From NCBI RefSeq assembly GCF_018642165.1, contig NZ_JAHHZM010000001.1, positions 1 through 64,000 on the forward strand: a DNA stretch of 64,000 nt, read 5' to 3'. Origin of the DNA: Echinicola shivajiensis (GTDB lineage Bacteria; Bacteroidota; Bacteroidia; Cytophagales; Cyclobacteriaceae). Each line of letters starts with the position of its first letter. Within the stretch, counting starts at the first letter, position 1. The notes under the pieces are model-generated. The model searched no databases, had not been told where the DNA came from, and was given only the letters and a program-made list of their open reading frames with translations. Position numbers and translations under genes: made by a program. Shown here one piece after another: positions 45,084-54,849 of this stretch.

Positions 45084-46679
45084 ATGCTTAATATCCATAA
45101 TTTGTCATACAGACATCTCAATAAAGAAATACTCTTTCAAGGTATCACTCTCTCCATACTGCCACAGGATAAAATAGCCTTGGTAGGTAATAATGGAACA
45201 GGAAAATCCACTTTACTTAAAATAATTGCTGGTCAGTTTTCACCTGAAAAAGGAGAAGTAAATTTAGCACAAAGACCATATTATGTTCCGCAAATTTTCG
45301 GTCAATACAATCATCTGACCGTTGCTGAAGCACTAAACATTAGTCACAAGATAGATGCACTTCATAAGATTCTAGAAGGTGACCCATCCATGGAAAACTA
45401 TGAGATGCTCAATGATGACTGGACCATTGAAGAGCGTTGTCTGAGTTCTTTGGCTCATTGGGGATTAGCTGATTTGAATCTAACACAAATGATGCATACC
45501 CTCAGTGGTGGACAAAAAACAAAAATCTTTTTGGCTGGCATTGATATCCACGAGCCTGATCTCATATTGCTTGATGAACCCACCAACCACTTAGATATTG
45601 TAGGTAGATCATTAATTTATGATTTTATAAAAAGCACCAAATATACGCTTCTCGTAGTAAGTCATGACAGAAAGCTGTTGAACCTGCTTAACACGGTTTG
45701 TGAATTAACACCCCAAGGTATCAAAGCCTATGGTGGAAATTATGATGAATATACTAAACAAAAGCAAGTAGAGTTGAATGCTCTTCATCAGGACATACAG
45801 GGACTGGAAAAGACATTAAAAAAGGCAAAGGACAAAGAACGTGAAACCATTCAAAGACAGCAAAAGCAAGATGCCCGTGGAAAAGTAAAACAGACCAAAG
45901 CAGGGATGGGAAAGGCCATGATGGATAAGATGAAGAATGATGCACAAAATAGTTCTTCAAAGATTGCCGGGGTTCATGCAGAAAAGATTGATGGTATCTC
46001 GAAAGAATTATGTTCTCTTAGAAACACTATGCCTGATTTGGACAAAATGAAGTTTGGTCTAGATCATTCCGTTTTACACAAAGGGAAAATACTGTTTGAA
46101 GCTAAAGAAATAAATTTCCGATATGAACAGAATTACCTATGGAAAAACAACTTGTCTTTTCAACTATTGAGTGGGGAGCGTGTTTCCCTCAAGGGTGAAA
46201 ACGGTTCTGGGAAAACCACATTGATCAAACTTCTCTTGGGTGAGCTAGAGCCGGATTTGGGAATGCTTTCGTCATTTGTGTCAGGCAACGCTGTTTATAT
46301 TGATCAGGACTATTCCCTTATCGATAATAATTTGAAGGTACATGAGCAAGCACAAAGTGTAAATACTTCCGGACTTCAGGAGCACGAGGTAAAAACACGG
46401 CTCAATCGTTTTTTGTTTCCACAGAAGGATTGGGATAAACCCTGTATGGTATTAAGTGGTGGAGAACGGATGCGCTTAATGCTATGTTGTTTAACAATCA
46501 ATAGTCAAGCACCTGATTTGATTATTTTGGATGAGCCAACAAATAACCTTGATGTACAAAGTCTGGAAATTTTGACTGCTGCAATCAATGAATATCAGGG
46601 TACATTGATTGTTGTTTCTCATGATGAAACCTTCCTGGATGAAGTGCATATAAACAAGACCCTATTGCTAAACAATTAA
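45084..46679 (+). CDS. ABC-F family ribosome-associated ATPase, probable antibiotic-resistance type
   Basis: 531 residues, two ABC domains without membrane segments. Domain one: GNNGTGKST Walker A, LSGGQKTK signature, LILLDEPTNHLD Walker B. Linker (about residues 225-300) is Lys/Gln/Met-rich and helical (GLEKTLKKAKDKERETIQRQQ). Domain two: GENGSGKTT, LSGGERMRLM, LIILDEPTNNLD. ABC-F proteins bind the ribosomal E site and can displace antibiotics from the peptidyl-transferase centre. The pairing with a Cfr-like methylase 4 bp downstream supports a resistance role; the exact subfamily is uncertain. Confidence 0.9.
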   Translation: MLNIHNLSYRHLNKEILFQGITLSILPQDKIALVGNNGTGKSTLLKIIAGQFSPEKGEVNLAQRPYYVPQIFGQYNHLTVAEALNISHKIDALHKILEGDPSMENYEMLNDDWTIEERCLSSLAHWGLADLNLTQMMHTLSGGQKTKIFLAGIDIHEPDLILLDEPTNHLDIVGRSLIYDFIKSTKYTLLVVSHDRKLLNLLNTVCELTPQGIKAYGGNYDEYTKQKQVELNALHQDIQGLEKTLKKAKDKERETIQRQQKQDARGKVKQTKAGMGKAMMDKMKNDAQNSSSKIAGVHAEKIDGISKELCSLRNTMPDLDKMKFGLDHSVLHKGKILFEAKEINFRYEQNYLWKNNLSFQLLSGERVSLKGENGSGKTTLIKLLLGELEPDLGMLSSFVSGNAVYIDQDYSLIDNNLKVHEQAQSVNTSGLQEHEVKTRLNRFLFPQKDWDKPCMVLSGGERMRLMLCCLTINSQAPDLIILDEPTNNLDVQSLEILTAAINEYQGTLIVVSHDETFLDEVHINKTLLLNN

Positions 46680-46683
46680 TAAT

Positions 46684-47766
46684 ATGAATAGAAAAATCAC
46701 TCATGAAATGCTTTCAAATCCACCGAATGGAGGGATTCTATCAGAAATACATTCCTTTCTAAAAAACATGAAGTACCCAGACTATCGCTATCGGCAACTG
46801 GTTCATTCGCTGCAAAATGGTGTTGAATATTTTGATGACATTAATGAGTTACCAATAAATGTCCGAGAAACGTTGAAATCTGAATACGGACAAACACCTT
46901 TACCTTTGAGTCTGGCGGAAATACATGCTTCAAAACAAGTTGAGAAAGTATTATTTCAAACACAATCTGGCTATAAAATAGAAACTGTTCTTTCTCACTA
47001 TCGTAAGGGCTGGAAGTCAATATGCATCTCTTCTCAATCAGGATGTGGTCTAGGTTGTACATTTTGTGCCACAGCTGCAATGGGTTTGATGAAAAACATT
47101 AGTGTAGATGAAATTTGTGCACAGGTCTTTCATCCTTATTGGAAGTATCATCTACCAAATAGTATTTCCTTTATGGGAATGGGTGAAGCATTGGCAAATC
47201 CAAACACGCTTACCGCTATAGATGTTTTAACGAACAAAGCTTTTGGAGGAATATCATCTAGAAGAATCACGGTCTCCACTGTTGGTTTTGCGCCTAATTT
47301 GGAAAGTTTAATTAATCAATTTCCTCAGGTAACCATAACCTTATCCGTACATTCTCCTTTTTCAGAGCAACGAGCAGAATTAATACCATTGGAAAAACGA
47401 TTTTCATTACGTGAAAACTTAAAAATTCTTGATAAGTATGTTAAAACCTATAAACGCAAAGTTTATCTGGCATATTTACTCATTGTTGAAGTAAATGATT
47501 CGAAAGAACACTTGAATGGTCTTATAAATCTAATAAAATCACAAGCAAGATCAGAATTGTATCACGTGAGTGTGATCAGATACAATCCAGCGTTTGGGGC
47601 TAATCCTTTATATCAACAACCTACTCTAAAAAATTTGTCACTGTTTGTTCAGGGTTTAAATGAAAAGGGTATTCATGCAACACGCAGAACACAGTTTGGT
47701 TCTGAAATTGATGCTGCTTGCGGGCAGCTTCACGCTACAAATGAGAATTACAAAGTAAAAAAATAA
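46684..47766 (+). CDS. cfr-like: Cfr-like radical-SAM 23S rRNA (A2503-C8) methyltransferase
   Basis: 360 residues. Radical-SAM motif C121-x3-C125-x2-C128 within SQSGCGLGCTFCAT, and the methyl-carrying Cys at about 346 in DAACGQL, as in RlmN/Cfr. Points favouring Cfr over housekeeping RlmN: SFMGMGEALAN (RlmN usually has MGMGEPL), ISSQ preceding the cluster, SVHSPFSEQR, HVSVIRYNP and RTQFGSEIDAACGQL, each close to Cfr residues I know. C8 methylation of A2503 gives resistance to phenicols, lincosamides, oxazolidinones, pleuromutilins and streptogramin A. An unusual RlmN paralogue is the alternative; the substrate position cannot be proved from sequence. Confidence 0.85.
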   Translation: MNRKITHEMLSNPPNGGILSEIHSFLKNMKYPDYRYRQLVHSLQNGVEYFDDINELPINVRETLKSEYGQTPLPLSLAEIHASKQVEKVLFQTQSGYKIETVLSHYRKGWKSICISSQSGCGLGCTFCATAAMGLMKNISVDEICAQVFHPYWKYHLPNSISFMGMGEALANPNTLTAIDVLTNKAFGGISSRRITVSTVGFAPNLESLINQFPQVTITLSVHSPFSEQRAELIPLEKRFSLRENLKILDKYVKTYKRKVYLAYLLIVEVNDSKEHLNGLINLIKSQARSELYHVSVIRYNPAFGANPLYQQPTLKNLSLFVQGLNEKGIHATRRTQFGSEIDAACGQLHATNENYKVKK

Positions 47767-47877
47767 TTGATTAAACTCTTTTAAATGGTGAGCCATATAG
47801 CAAACATACTTTGAGCCATACAACAAAGCTTAGGTTTTATTATTGTCGGATATTTGTACTAACAGAATCTAAGAGAA

Positions 47878-48771
47878 ATGGCAAAAGTTTGGTTTATCAC
47901 AGGAAGTAGCCGAGGGTTGGGCAGAAGCCTAGCACAGGCAGTTTTAAAAGCAGGAGATACAGTAATCGCTACAGCAAGGAATGTAGAACAACTGGAAGAC
48001 TTGAAGGACATTTACCCTAATCAGATTTATTTAGTAAAACTAGATGTAACTGATACGGTGCAAATAAGAGAAGCAGTTAATCAAGCCATTGAATTGACAG
48101 GCCGGATTGATGTATTGGTCAACAATGCTGGATTTGGTATCACAGGAGCGGCAGAAGCATTCACCGAGGAACAGGTAAATAGTCAACTCATGGTCAACCT
48201 GTATGCTCCTATTTCAATCACAAGAGCGGTACTACCTCACATGAGAAAGCAGAAATCAGGAAGAATTATTCAAATCAGTTCTATTGGAGGTAGAGTTGGC
48301 AATGCAGGCTTGAGCATTTATCAGGCTGCAAAGTTTGGTTTAGCTGGTTTCTCTGAATCGTTGAATAAAGAAGTTAGTCTTTTAGGTATCAATGTAACAT
48401 CAGTTGAGCCGGGAGGGTTTCGAACCGATTGGGCTGGAAGTTCAATGAATTATGCACCAGATGTTCCAGGCTATGAAAATTCTATTGGCGCAATGAAAAC
48501 GCTTTTCACCTCCGGAGAATTTGTGCCTATTGGTGATCCTGATAAAGCGGCAATGGCGATTATGGAAATTGTACGAACCCCCGAGCCGCCAATGCATCTG
48601 GTATTGGGGAGTGAAGCAATATGTATTTTGAAAAAGGCTGATGAAACCAGGTCAATAGAAATGGAAAAATGGATGGCATTAAGTCTTTCGACCGATCATA
48701 AAGAAGCAGGTACATTTTACCAAAGTGATGAGGGGAAGAATTACTTAAAGCAACGAGGGATAGTTTTATAA
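47878..48771 (+). CDS. Short-chain dehydrogenase/reductase (SDR)
   Basis: 297 residues, classical SDR: cofactor motif TGSSRGLG near the N-terminus, VNNAGFG, catalytic Ser in ISSIGG and YQAAK (Tyr-x3-Lys). NADP preference is suggested by ATARN after the second strand. 44 bp upstream of an AraC gene on the same strand. Confidence 0.92.
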   Translation: MAKVWFITGSSRGLGRSLAQAVLKAGDTVIATARNVEQLEDLKDIYPNQIYLVKLDVTDTVQIREAVNQAIELTGRIDVLVNNAGFGITGAAEAFTEEQVNSQLMVNLYAPISITRAVLPHMRKQKSGRIIQISSIGGRVGNAGLSIYQAAKFGLAGFSESLNKEVSLLGINVTSVEPGGFRTDWAGSSMNYAPDVPGYENSIGAMKTLFTSGEFVPIGDPDKAAMAIMEIVRTPEPPMHLVLGSEAICILKKADETRSIEMEKWMALSLSTDHKEAGTFYQSDEGKNYLKQRGIVL

Positions 48772-48815
48772 CCTTTAGTCTTTGTGTTAGAAGATTAATA
48801 AAAGAAATCATTAAG

Positions 48816-49619
48816 ATGGAGAAGCAAAAAAATGAGTTATCAGAGGTGGTCTATTCTTGCTACCACACGCTGAATAGAGATGGTGAGCACTTTGTACCAC
48901 AGCACTCTTTAAGTTTTCAGATAGCTGGCTCTATGGTTTTTTGCGATGGGCTTAATGAATACAGTGCCTCAGCTGGAGCTTTTCGATTGATTAGAAGAAA
49001 TCAATTATTGAAATATACAAAGCAGCCGCCAGCCCTTGGAAACTTTGAATCTCTTAATATCCATCTAAGTCAAGACATACTTAAAAATTTTAGCAGAGTC
49101 AACAATCTTACAGCTGAACCCCATGTCCCATCCAAACCAGTATTGAATATTGAAGTTACCCCGGTATTGCAGTCTTTTCTACAATCCTTGATGGAGTATC
49201 AAAAATTGGGAGCCTTAGCTGACCAAAGTTTAATTGATCTAAAGCTTAAGGAATGCCTCCAATTTGTTTTGCAAACTAAGCCTGAGTTGAAGAATATCTT
49301 ATTTGATTTTACCGAGCCGCATAAGATAGATCTTGAAGAATTTATGGTAAAGAATTACCATTTCAATGTGAGAGTAGACCGATTTGCTTATTTAACAGGG
49401 AGAAGCCTGGCAACCTTCAAAAGAGATTTTCAGAAGATATTTCAAATGTCACCAAGGCAGTGGTTACAAGAAAAACGACTAAAGGAGGCTCATTATCTAT
49501 TGGCTAAAAAAGGGCAAACAGCAAGTCAGGTTTATCTTGATGTTGGTTTTGAAAACCTTTCGCATTTCTCTTTTTCATTTAAAAAGTTTTTTGGATATCC
49601 TCCATCTAACATACCATAG
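48816..49619 (+). CDS. AraC family transcriptional regulator
   Basis: 267 residues. The C-terminal two-HTH domain is clear: VDRFAYLTGRSLATFKRDFQKIFQMSPRQWLQEKRLKEAHYLLAKKGQTASQVYLDVGFENLSHFSFSFKKFFGYPPS. The N-terminal part (AGSMVFCDGLNEYSASAGAFRLIRRNQLLKY) is a cupin-like sensing domain of the ExsA-like group. It lies between the SDR and the aldehyde dehydrogenase genes and probably controls them. Confidence 0.92.
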   Translation: MEKQKNELSEVVYSCYHTLNRDGEHFVPQHSLSFQIAGSMVFCDGLNEYSASAGAFRLIRRNQLLKYTKQPPALGNFESLNIHLSQDILKNFSRVNNLTAEPHVPSKPVLNIEVTPVLQSFLQSLMEYQKLGALADQSLIDLKLKECLQFVLQTKPELKNILFDFTEPHKIDLEEFMVKNYHFNVRVDRFAYLTGRSLATFKRDFQKIFQMSPRQWLQEKRLKEAHYLLAKKGQTASQVYLDVGFENLSHFSFSFKKFFGYPPSNIP

Positions 49620-49781
49620 GCTGGCTTATTCTGAAGGCATGAGCGTCAAATAGGATAATCATTATAGTATATGATAATCAGATGTTAGATCAATTGGTTT
49701 TGGTCGAAAGTGTACCCCTATGCCTGAATTTAAATCACACAAAACAATCATTTCAAATAACAAATTATAAATACAATTATT

Positions 49782-51197
49782 ATGAGACAGATACAAAGTG
49801 TTTACATCAATGGGAAATTTGAGCAACCCCATGGAACTGAAATCATGGACATTATTAGTCCAATTGATGAAAAGGCAATAGCTCAGCTAACGTATGCAGA
49901 TGAAGTAGATACTAAGCGAGCCATACATGCTGCCAGTAAAGCTCTAGAAGGCTTTCAGCATAGTTCTAAAGAACAACGAAAAACGTATTTAAAATCCATT
50001 CATGATGAGATTGTGAAGCGATTGGATGATTTAATTGAAGCAACCATGATAGAGTATGGTGCATCCAGAGAACGCTCTAAATGGTCTAACCTACTTTCTG
50101 CCTCTGTTTTTTTAGATCAGGTATCGGTGTTAGATAACTATTCGTTTGAAAAGCAGGTCAATGAATCAACTGTCATTATGGAGCCAGTGGGTGTTTCAGC
50201 CCTCTTTACTCCATGGAACTCAACCGCAGGTTCAATTGCAGTGAAGTTATCCGCAGCTCTGGCAGCAGGATGCACAGTGGTACTTAAACCAAGTGAGTTT
50301 GCGCCATGGCAGGCGGCAATAATTATGGAAAGTATTGCCGCGGCAGGTTTACCGGATGGTGTAGTAAATATGGTTAATGGCAGAGGAGAGGTAGTTAGTA
50401 AGGTGCTCATGGAAAGTTCGGAGGTTACTAAAATTTCCTTTACAGGTTCTACAGTAGTTGGAAAAATTTTAGCGAAACAAGCATTGGATACCATGAAACG
50501 TGTAACGCTTGAATTAGGTGGAAAATCAGCCAATATTATATTAGAAGATGCCGAATTATCAAAAGCTATTCCTTTGGCGCTTCAGATAGCTTTTATGAAT
50601 AATGGCCAAGCTTGTATAGCGGGGAGCAGATTATTGGTTCCTGAATCAAAAATGAAAGAAATAAAACAACTATTAGTTGCAGAAGCAGACAAGTTCAAAG
50701 TAGGAAATCCATTGATTGAGACTGTAGATATTGGGCCGCTTGCGAGCAGTAAACAATACCACCGTGTTCAAGAATATATTCAAATAGGTATGGAAGAAGG
50801 TGCTGAGTTGCTTTATGGAGGACTTGGTCATCCAGCAGGACTGGATAAAGGCTATTATGTTAAACCAACAATTTTTACTGGTGTGAATAATAGTATGCGC
50901 ATTGCACAGGAAGAGATATTTGGGCCGGTACTTTCTGTGATTACATATAATAATGAAGAAGAAGCAATAGCAATTGCGAACGATTCAGAATATGGACTTA
51001 TGGCGTTTGTAAGTACATCTGATCAGGATAAAGGTAAAGAGGTAGCTAAAAAACTGAAAGCAGGAAGGGTACTTGTTAACACCTTAAAACATGATCCACT
51101 GGCTCCTTTTGGGGGGTATAAAAATTCAGGATTTGGCCGTGAAAATGGTTTACATGGTCTTAAAGATTTTCTTGAAGTTAAAACGCTTATCCAATAA
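49782..51197 (+). CDS. Aldehyde dehydrogenase family protein
   Basis: 471 residues, full length. NAD(P)-binding SFTGSTVVGK, catalytic Glu in VTLELGGKSANI and catalytic Cys in NNGQACIAGSRLLV, then EEIFGPVLSVI and APFGGYKNSGFGRENGLHGLKDFLEVKTL. It oxidises an aldehyde to the acid with NAD(P). Followed by a strong terminator. Substrate unknown; the SDR two genes upstream could supply the aldehyde. Confidence 0.93.
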   Translation: MRQIQSVYINGKFEQPHGTEIMDIISPIDEKAIAQLTYADEVDTKRAIHAASKALEGFQHSSKEQRKTYLKSIHDEIVKRLDDLIEATMIEYGASRERSKWSNLLSASVFLDQVSVLDNYSFEKQVNESTVIMEPVGVSALFTPWNSTAGSIAVKLSAALAAGCTVVLKPSEFAPWQAAIIMESIAAAGLPDGVVNMVNGRGEVVSKVLMESSEVTKISFTGSTVVGKILAKQALDTMKRVTLELGGKSANIILEDAELSKAIPLALQIAFMNNGQACIAGSRLLVPESKMKEIKQLLVAEADKFKVGNPLIETVDIGPLASSKQYHRVQEYIQIGMEEGAELLYGGLGHPAGLDKGYYVKPTIFTGVNNSMRIAQEEIFGPVLSVITYNNEEEAIAIANDSEYGLMAFVSTSDQDKGKEVAKKLKAGRVLVNTLKHDPLAPFGGYKNSGFGRENGLHGLKDFLEVKTLIQ

Positions 51198-51206
51198 GAA
51201 AGTCCA

Positions 51207-51239
51207 TTTTAACCACTCTTATAATAAGGGTGGTTAAAA
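51207..51239 (+). terminator. Intrinsic terminator after the aldehyde dehydrogenase gene
   Basis: TTTTAACCACTCTTAT and ATAAGGGTGGTTAAAA pair with one mismatch around a tiny loop. The A/T-rich ends make it potentially bidirectional. Confidence 0.8.
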
Positions 51240-51504
51240 TTAAATAGGTAAAGAATGCTGTTTTGGTGATTGATAATATGAATACCGGAACAAATGGCTG
51301 CTATTGCTTTTAACCCTTGACATTTAGATTTGCTCAATTGGAATAAACCCATTGGAATTGACAAGGATAAGTTTTTCAATTATTTAGATATTTAGAGATA
51401 TAAGATTATCCGTTTTCTTGCCAGTAATAAAGTTTCTCACGGATTTCTCGGATCATCACTGTTTAACCATCAAGAATTCGTGCTCATCTGGCCAATCGGT
51501 AAGA

Positions 51505-52065
51505 CATTCTTCTTTATTACTTCCTTTTCCCTAAAGAAACGAATTACTCATCGAAACTCCATTAATGGGCCTTTGGAGCATTCGGTTTTGGGACAGTTGA
51601 TGGGGGCGTTAAAATAATGAGTTAGCTCGCGAAGTGGGCGAGCGAGATCCACTCATTTTTAGCATGGAACAAGTGGCACAAAATTAAATTGAGGCAATTG
51701 AATTGTTATCAGTAATCAAATTCTCTCAATTTGAATATCTTGCCCGCCGTGGCGGGAGGCTCCACGGCCTAGATTTTTTGCCTACTTTTTCATCAATGGA
51801 AAAAGTAGTAAGGATTAAAAATAAGCTAAATATTTCTTTAGTTAACCATCAGCTGTAAAACGATACACTCAAACACCTGATAAGGTTAGTACTTCAATCT
51901 GGAATCCCAAGCCCTCATCCTTCAAATAAAATTTGGACGTTCCCTAGACATCCTCACGACGTCTCCTCTTTACTACTACCTGCTCACGAGATTATAATTC
52001 GTTCACCGTCACGTGAATTACAAATTCACTGGATATTAGGAGGAAGCGGTGTACTCATATATCCA
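51505..52065 (+). repeat. Repeat mosaic: D fragment, F, I, D
   Basis: In the gene-free interval 51240-52198: D fragment near 51505-51530, F at 51545-51665, I at 51690-51830 with the insert TGCCCGCCGTGGCGGGAGG (near 51740), and a full D at 51919-52065 whose tail hairpin is GTGAATTACAAATTCAC. 51260-51500 shows nothing I can name. Confidence 0.65.
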
Positions 52066-52198
52066 ATCTTTAAGGTCATGTGATGAGTAAACAATCTACT
52101 ACTGATAAAGTCAGGACTGGTTAAAGATTGGATTTAAATTTGATCCTTTAAACAACCTCATTAGTTTATCAGGCAAATAATACCCACTATTTCACTGA

Positions 52199-52579
52199 TC
52201 AATCCCTTATTCTGTTCATTATCTCCCTGCTTTTTTCCGTATCATAAATAATCTTTAGAAACCTTATCTCATCTGATTGGTTAAAATCAATTATATCGAC
52301 CACATCAAAATCAGCGACCTCATTATTTTTCAAAGTCCATTTGTAATTAAAATACAAGGCAAGCTTATCGGAAGCTTTTTCCCCAAAAACGCCCTTTAGC
52401 TCCAATACTGAATGGGTAGTATCAGAAAACAACGCTTTGTAAAATTCAGAAGCTTTCATTTTTCCATACAGGGGAGACTCTACAATTCCATTTTCGGCAA
52501 ATAATGAAATGATTTTATCTGAATCTCCTTTCTCTAGAAATTCGATATATTGATGAGCTATTTTAGTTTTGTTATCCAT
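52199..52579 (-). CDS. SnoaL-like / NTF2-family protein
   Basis: 126 residues with the cone-shaped NTF2 fold: AHQYIEFLEKGDSDKIISLFAENGIVESPLYGKMKASEFYKALFSDT, then strands ELKGVFGEKASDKLALYFNYKWTLKNNEVADFDVVDIIDF. Members are polyketide cyclases, ketosteroid isomerases or ligand-binding proteins. It is 64 bp downstream of an AraC gene on the same strand. Function not determinable. Confidence 0.82.
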   Translation of the reverse strand: MDNKTKIAHQYIEFLEKGDSDKIISLFAENGIVESPLYGKMKASEFYKALFSDTTHSVLELKGVFGEKASDKLALYFNYKWTLKNNEVADFDVVDIIDFNQSDEIRFLKIIYDTEKSREIMNRIRD

Positions 52580-52643
52580 TTTTTTAGTTCAATTTAATCT
52601 TATCCTGCCTTTTGGACAATTTTCCGAAGGTTAGCAATGGGCG

Positions 52644-53528
52644 CTAATGTCCATTATATTGTTTTGGTGTCAGACCTGTCACCTTTTTGAAAGTCTTGGT
52701 TAGATGGCTGGTATCTGTAAATCCAAATTCCAGGGCGATTTCCTTTAATTTCACTCCACCTACTGCCAGACGTTTTTTTATCAGCGATACGCGGTATTGA
52801 TCAAGATAACTTTGATAGGAAACATTAAAGTGCCTTTTGAAGTAATTGCTGAAATAGGTGGTAGAAATATTAAATTTATTGGCAACTGTGCTGACCCCAA
52901 GTTTATTTCTATCGTAAATATTTTCGTGCAAATAGGACAACAATTTTTCAAAGTTCACCCCATTAATACTTGGGTTTAGGTTTCTCTCCCGTAAAATCTC
53001 ACGTATCATTCCAAAGATACTGAGTAGCTGATAATAAACGATCGGAGAATTGCTTACATCCAAGGAACTGGCATATCCCATCAGGTTATGTACTGTCGAC
53101 CTCAAGATGCTGTCACATGGTGGTTTGATGCATATCTTCACCTCTTTCAGCCACTTCATTTCCATCAGGATCTCCGGAGATCCTACACGAAATTCATCAG
53201 GTGCCAAATGCTGCTTGCTTTCGAAATAGGACTCAGTAAACTTGATATAGATAAAGTGTGTGGGCTCATCGATCTGAAAAGAATGATAATCCCCAGGAGC
53301 AATCAGAAATAGATTACCCATTTCGTATGGAACGACATCATCATTGAACAAATGTTTCCCTTTACCGGAATCGATATATACCATTTCATAATAGCTATGG
53401 GAATGATGAGAACAACTGAAGCAAGACTCCTCTACCTCCTCAATAATCAAAGGGTCAAACTGTTTTAATATGGCCATGGTCAGATATTTTTTCAATGAAT
53501 CAGGTTTCGGATTAATGTAATTTACCAT
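52644..53528 (-). CDS. AraC family transcriptional regulator with cupin N-terminus
   Basis: 294 residues. The N-terminal cupin has HHSHSYYEMVYIDSGKGKHLFNDDVVPYEMGNLFLIAPGDYHSF; the C-terminal tandem HTH is LGVSTVANKFNISTTYFSNYFKRHFNVSYQSYLDQYRVSLIKKRLAVGGVKLKEIALEFGFTDTSHLTKTFKKVTGLTPKQY. It lies between the OYE and SnoaL-like genes, all on the minus strand, and is a candidate regulator of both. Confidence 0.93.
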   Translation of the reverse strand: MVNYINPKPDSLKKYLTMAILKQFDPLIIEEVEESCFSCSHHSHSYYEMVYIDSGKGKHLFNDDVVPYEMGNLFLIAPGDYHSFQIDEPTHFIYIKFTESYFESKQHLAPDEFRVGSPEILMEMKWLKEVKICIKPPCDSILRSTVHNLMGYASSLDVSNSPIVYYQLLSIFGMIREILRERNLNPSINGVNFEKLLSYLHENIYDRNKLGVSTVANKFNISTTYFSNYFKRHFNVSYQSYLDQYRVSLIKKRLAVGGVKLKEIALEFGFTDTSHLTKTFKKVTGLTPKQYNGH

Positions 53529-53667
53529 TCGATGATTTATCGCCCATAAATACTAAATACATGTATTCCTTGAAAACAAACGACTAGCACAGAATTTGGC
53601 CCTACTAATCGCTTGTTTAATAGAGAAGCAAATCGACTATAACTATTTTGTCGCTATGAATTTGTCG

Positions 53668-54762
53668 TTATGAAACGCCCGGACCGTCCTCGTACCTAGG
53701 ATAATCTATGTATCCCTCAGGAGAATTCCCATAATAAAATTCCCTATTGCCCTCTGTCAAAGGATAGTTGTATTTAAAACGTTCCACCAAATCGGGATTT
53801 GCAATCAATGGACGGCCAAATGCCGCAAGATCAATCAGGTCCTTTTCGATCATTAAAGATGCCCTCTCCTTGGTTAAAAATCCTGCAAACATGATATTTC
53901 CATTATACCATTTTCTGAATTTTTCGATGAAATCATAATGGTCCCTGTATAAATCACCTTGATCATGGAGATGTACATAGGCAATTTCTCTTATTGAAAG
54001 TTCATTGGCAAGATATTGATAAGTATCTTCAATTTCTTCAAATATCGCCATATCATGTTGGGTACCATATGGAGAAAACCGAATCCCCACCCTGTTTGCC
54101 CCAATGACGGTAGCTATCGCATCTACAATCTCCAAGGCAAAACGTGCTCGATTCTCTATGGAACCACCATAAGCATCTTTACGGAGATTTGTGTATGGAT
54201 TTAAGAACTGGTCAATGAGATACCCATTGGCAGCATGAATTTCAATCCCGTCAAAACCAGCTTCAATAGCATTTTGGGCAGCCTTAATATAATCCTGTAC
54301 AATTTCCCCAATTTCCACAGTTTCCAATGCACGAGGTACGGATACCTGCACCCTGCCTTCCTTACCATCTTCAATTCCCCATGCTGTGCTTTCCTTTGCC
54401 TGTATTGCCGAAGGTGCCACTGGGGCAAAATGGTTAGGTTGGTTGGAAATATGGGCTACCCTTCCAACGTGCCAAAGTTGGGTAAATATCTTCCCTCCCT
54501 CTTCATGAACGGCATTGGTTACCTTTTTCCAGCTTTGGGTCTGTGCCGCATTGTATAGGCCAGGGACGTAAAGATATCCCATTGATGATGCGGAAATAGA
54601 AGTTCCTTCTGTAATGATCAGTCCGACAGATGCCCTTTGTTGGTAATATTCAGCGTTCATGTCTGTCATTATACCATTGCTTGAGCGTGTACGGGTCATT
54701 GGCGCCATTACGATCCTGTTGGATAATTCCAGTTTTCCTAACTTAAAGTCATTGAATATCAT
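53668..54762 (-). CDS. Old Yellow Enzyme family alkene reductase
   Basis: Start placed at ATG 54760-54762 (MIFNDFKLGKLELSNRIVMAPMTRTRS); upstream codons do not fit the family. 364 residues, FMN-dependent TIM barrel. Visible: the N-terminal MAPMTR loop, QLWHVGRVAH, FDGIEIHAANGYLIDQFLNPYTNLRKDAYGGSIENRARF (His-Ala-Ala-Asn and the proton-donor Tyr in DAYGG) and the FMN-phosphate motif FGRPLIANPDLVERF. It reduces activated C=C bonds with NAD(P)H; NemA-like. Confidence 0.92.
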   Translation of the reverse strand: MIFNDFKLGKLELSNRIVMAPMTRTRSSNGIMTDMNAEYYQQRASVGLIITEGTSISASSMGYLYVPGLYNAAQTQSWKKVTNAVHEEGGKIFTQLWHVGRVAHISNQPNHFAPVAPSAIQAKESTAWGIEDGKEGRVQVSVPRALETVEIGEIVQDYIKAAQNAIEAGFDGIEIHAANGYLIDQFLNPYTNLRKDAYGGSIENRARFALEIVDAIATVIGANRVGIRFSPYGTQHDMAIFEEIEDTYQYLANELSIREIAYVHLHDQGDLYRDHYDFIEKFRKWYNGNIMFAGFLTKERASLMIEKDLIDLAAFGRPLIANPDLVERFKYNYPLTEGNREFYYGNSPEGYIDYPRYEDGPGVS

Positions 54763-54849
54763 AGTCCTTTGTTTTATTACATTTACAAAGGTATTTGGAC
54801 TAAAACCCAATTAAAGGTAAATAAATTTCATTTTTAGGTAGAATTATTT

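Noticed and set aside
46684-47766. Plain housekeeping RlmN annotation
   Set aside because: MGMGEALAN and the C-terminal QFGSEIDAACGQL fit Cfr better, and the ABC-F partner is not expected for RlmN; still not fully excluded.
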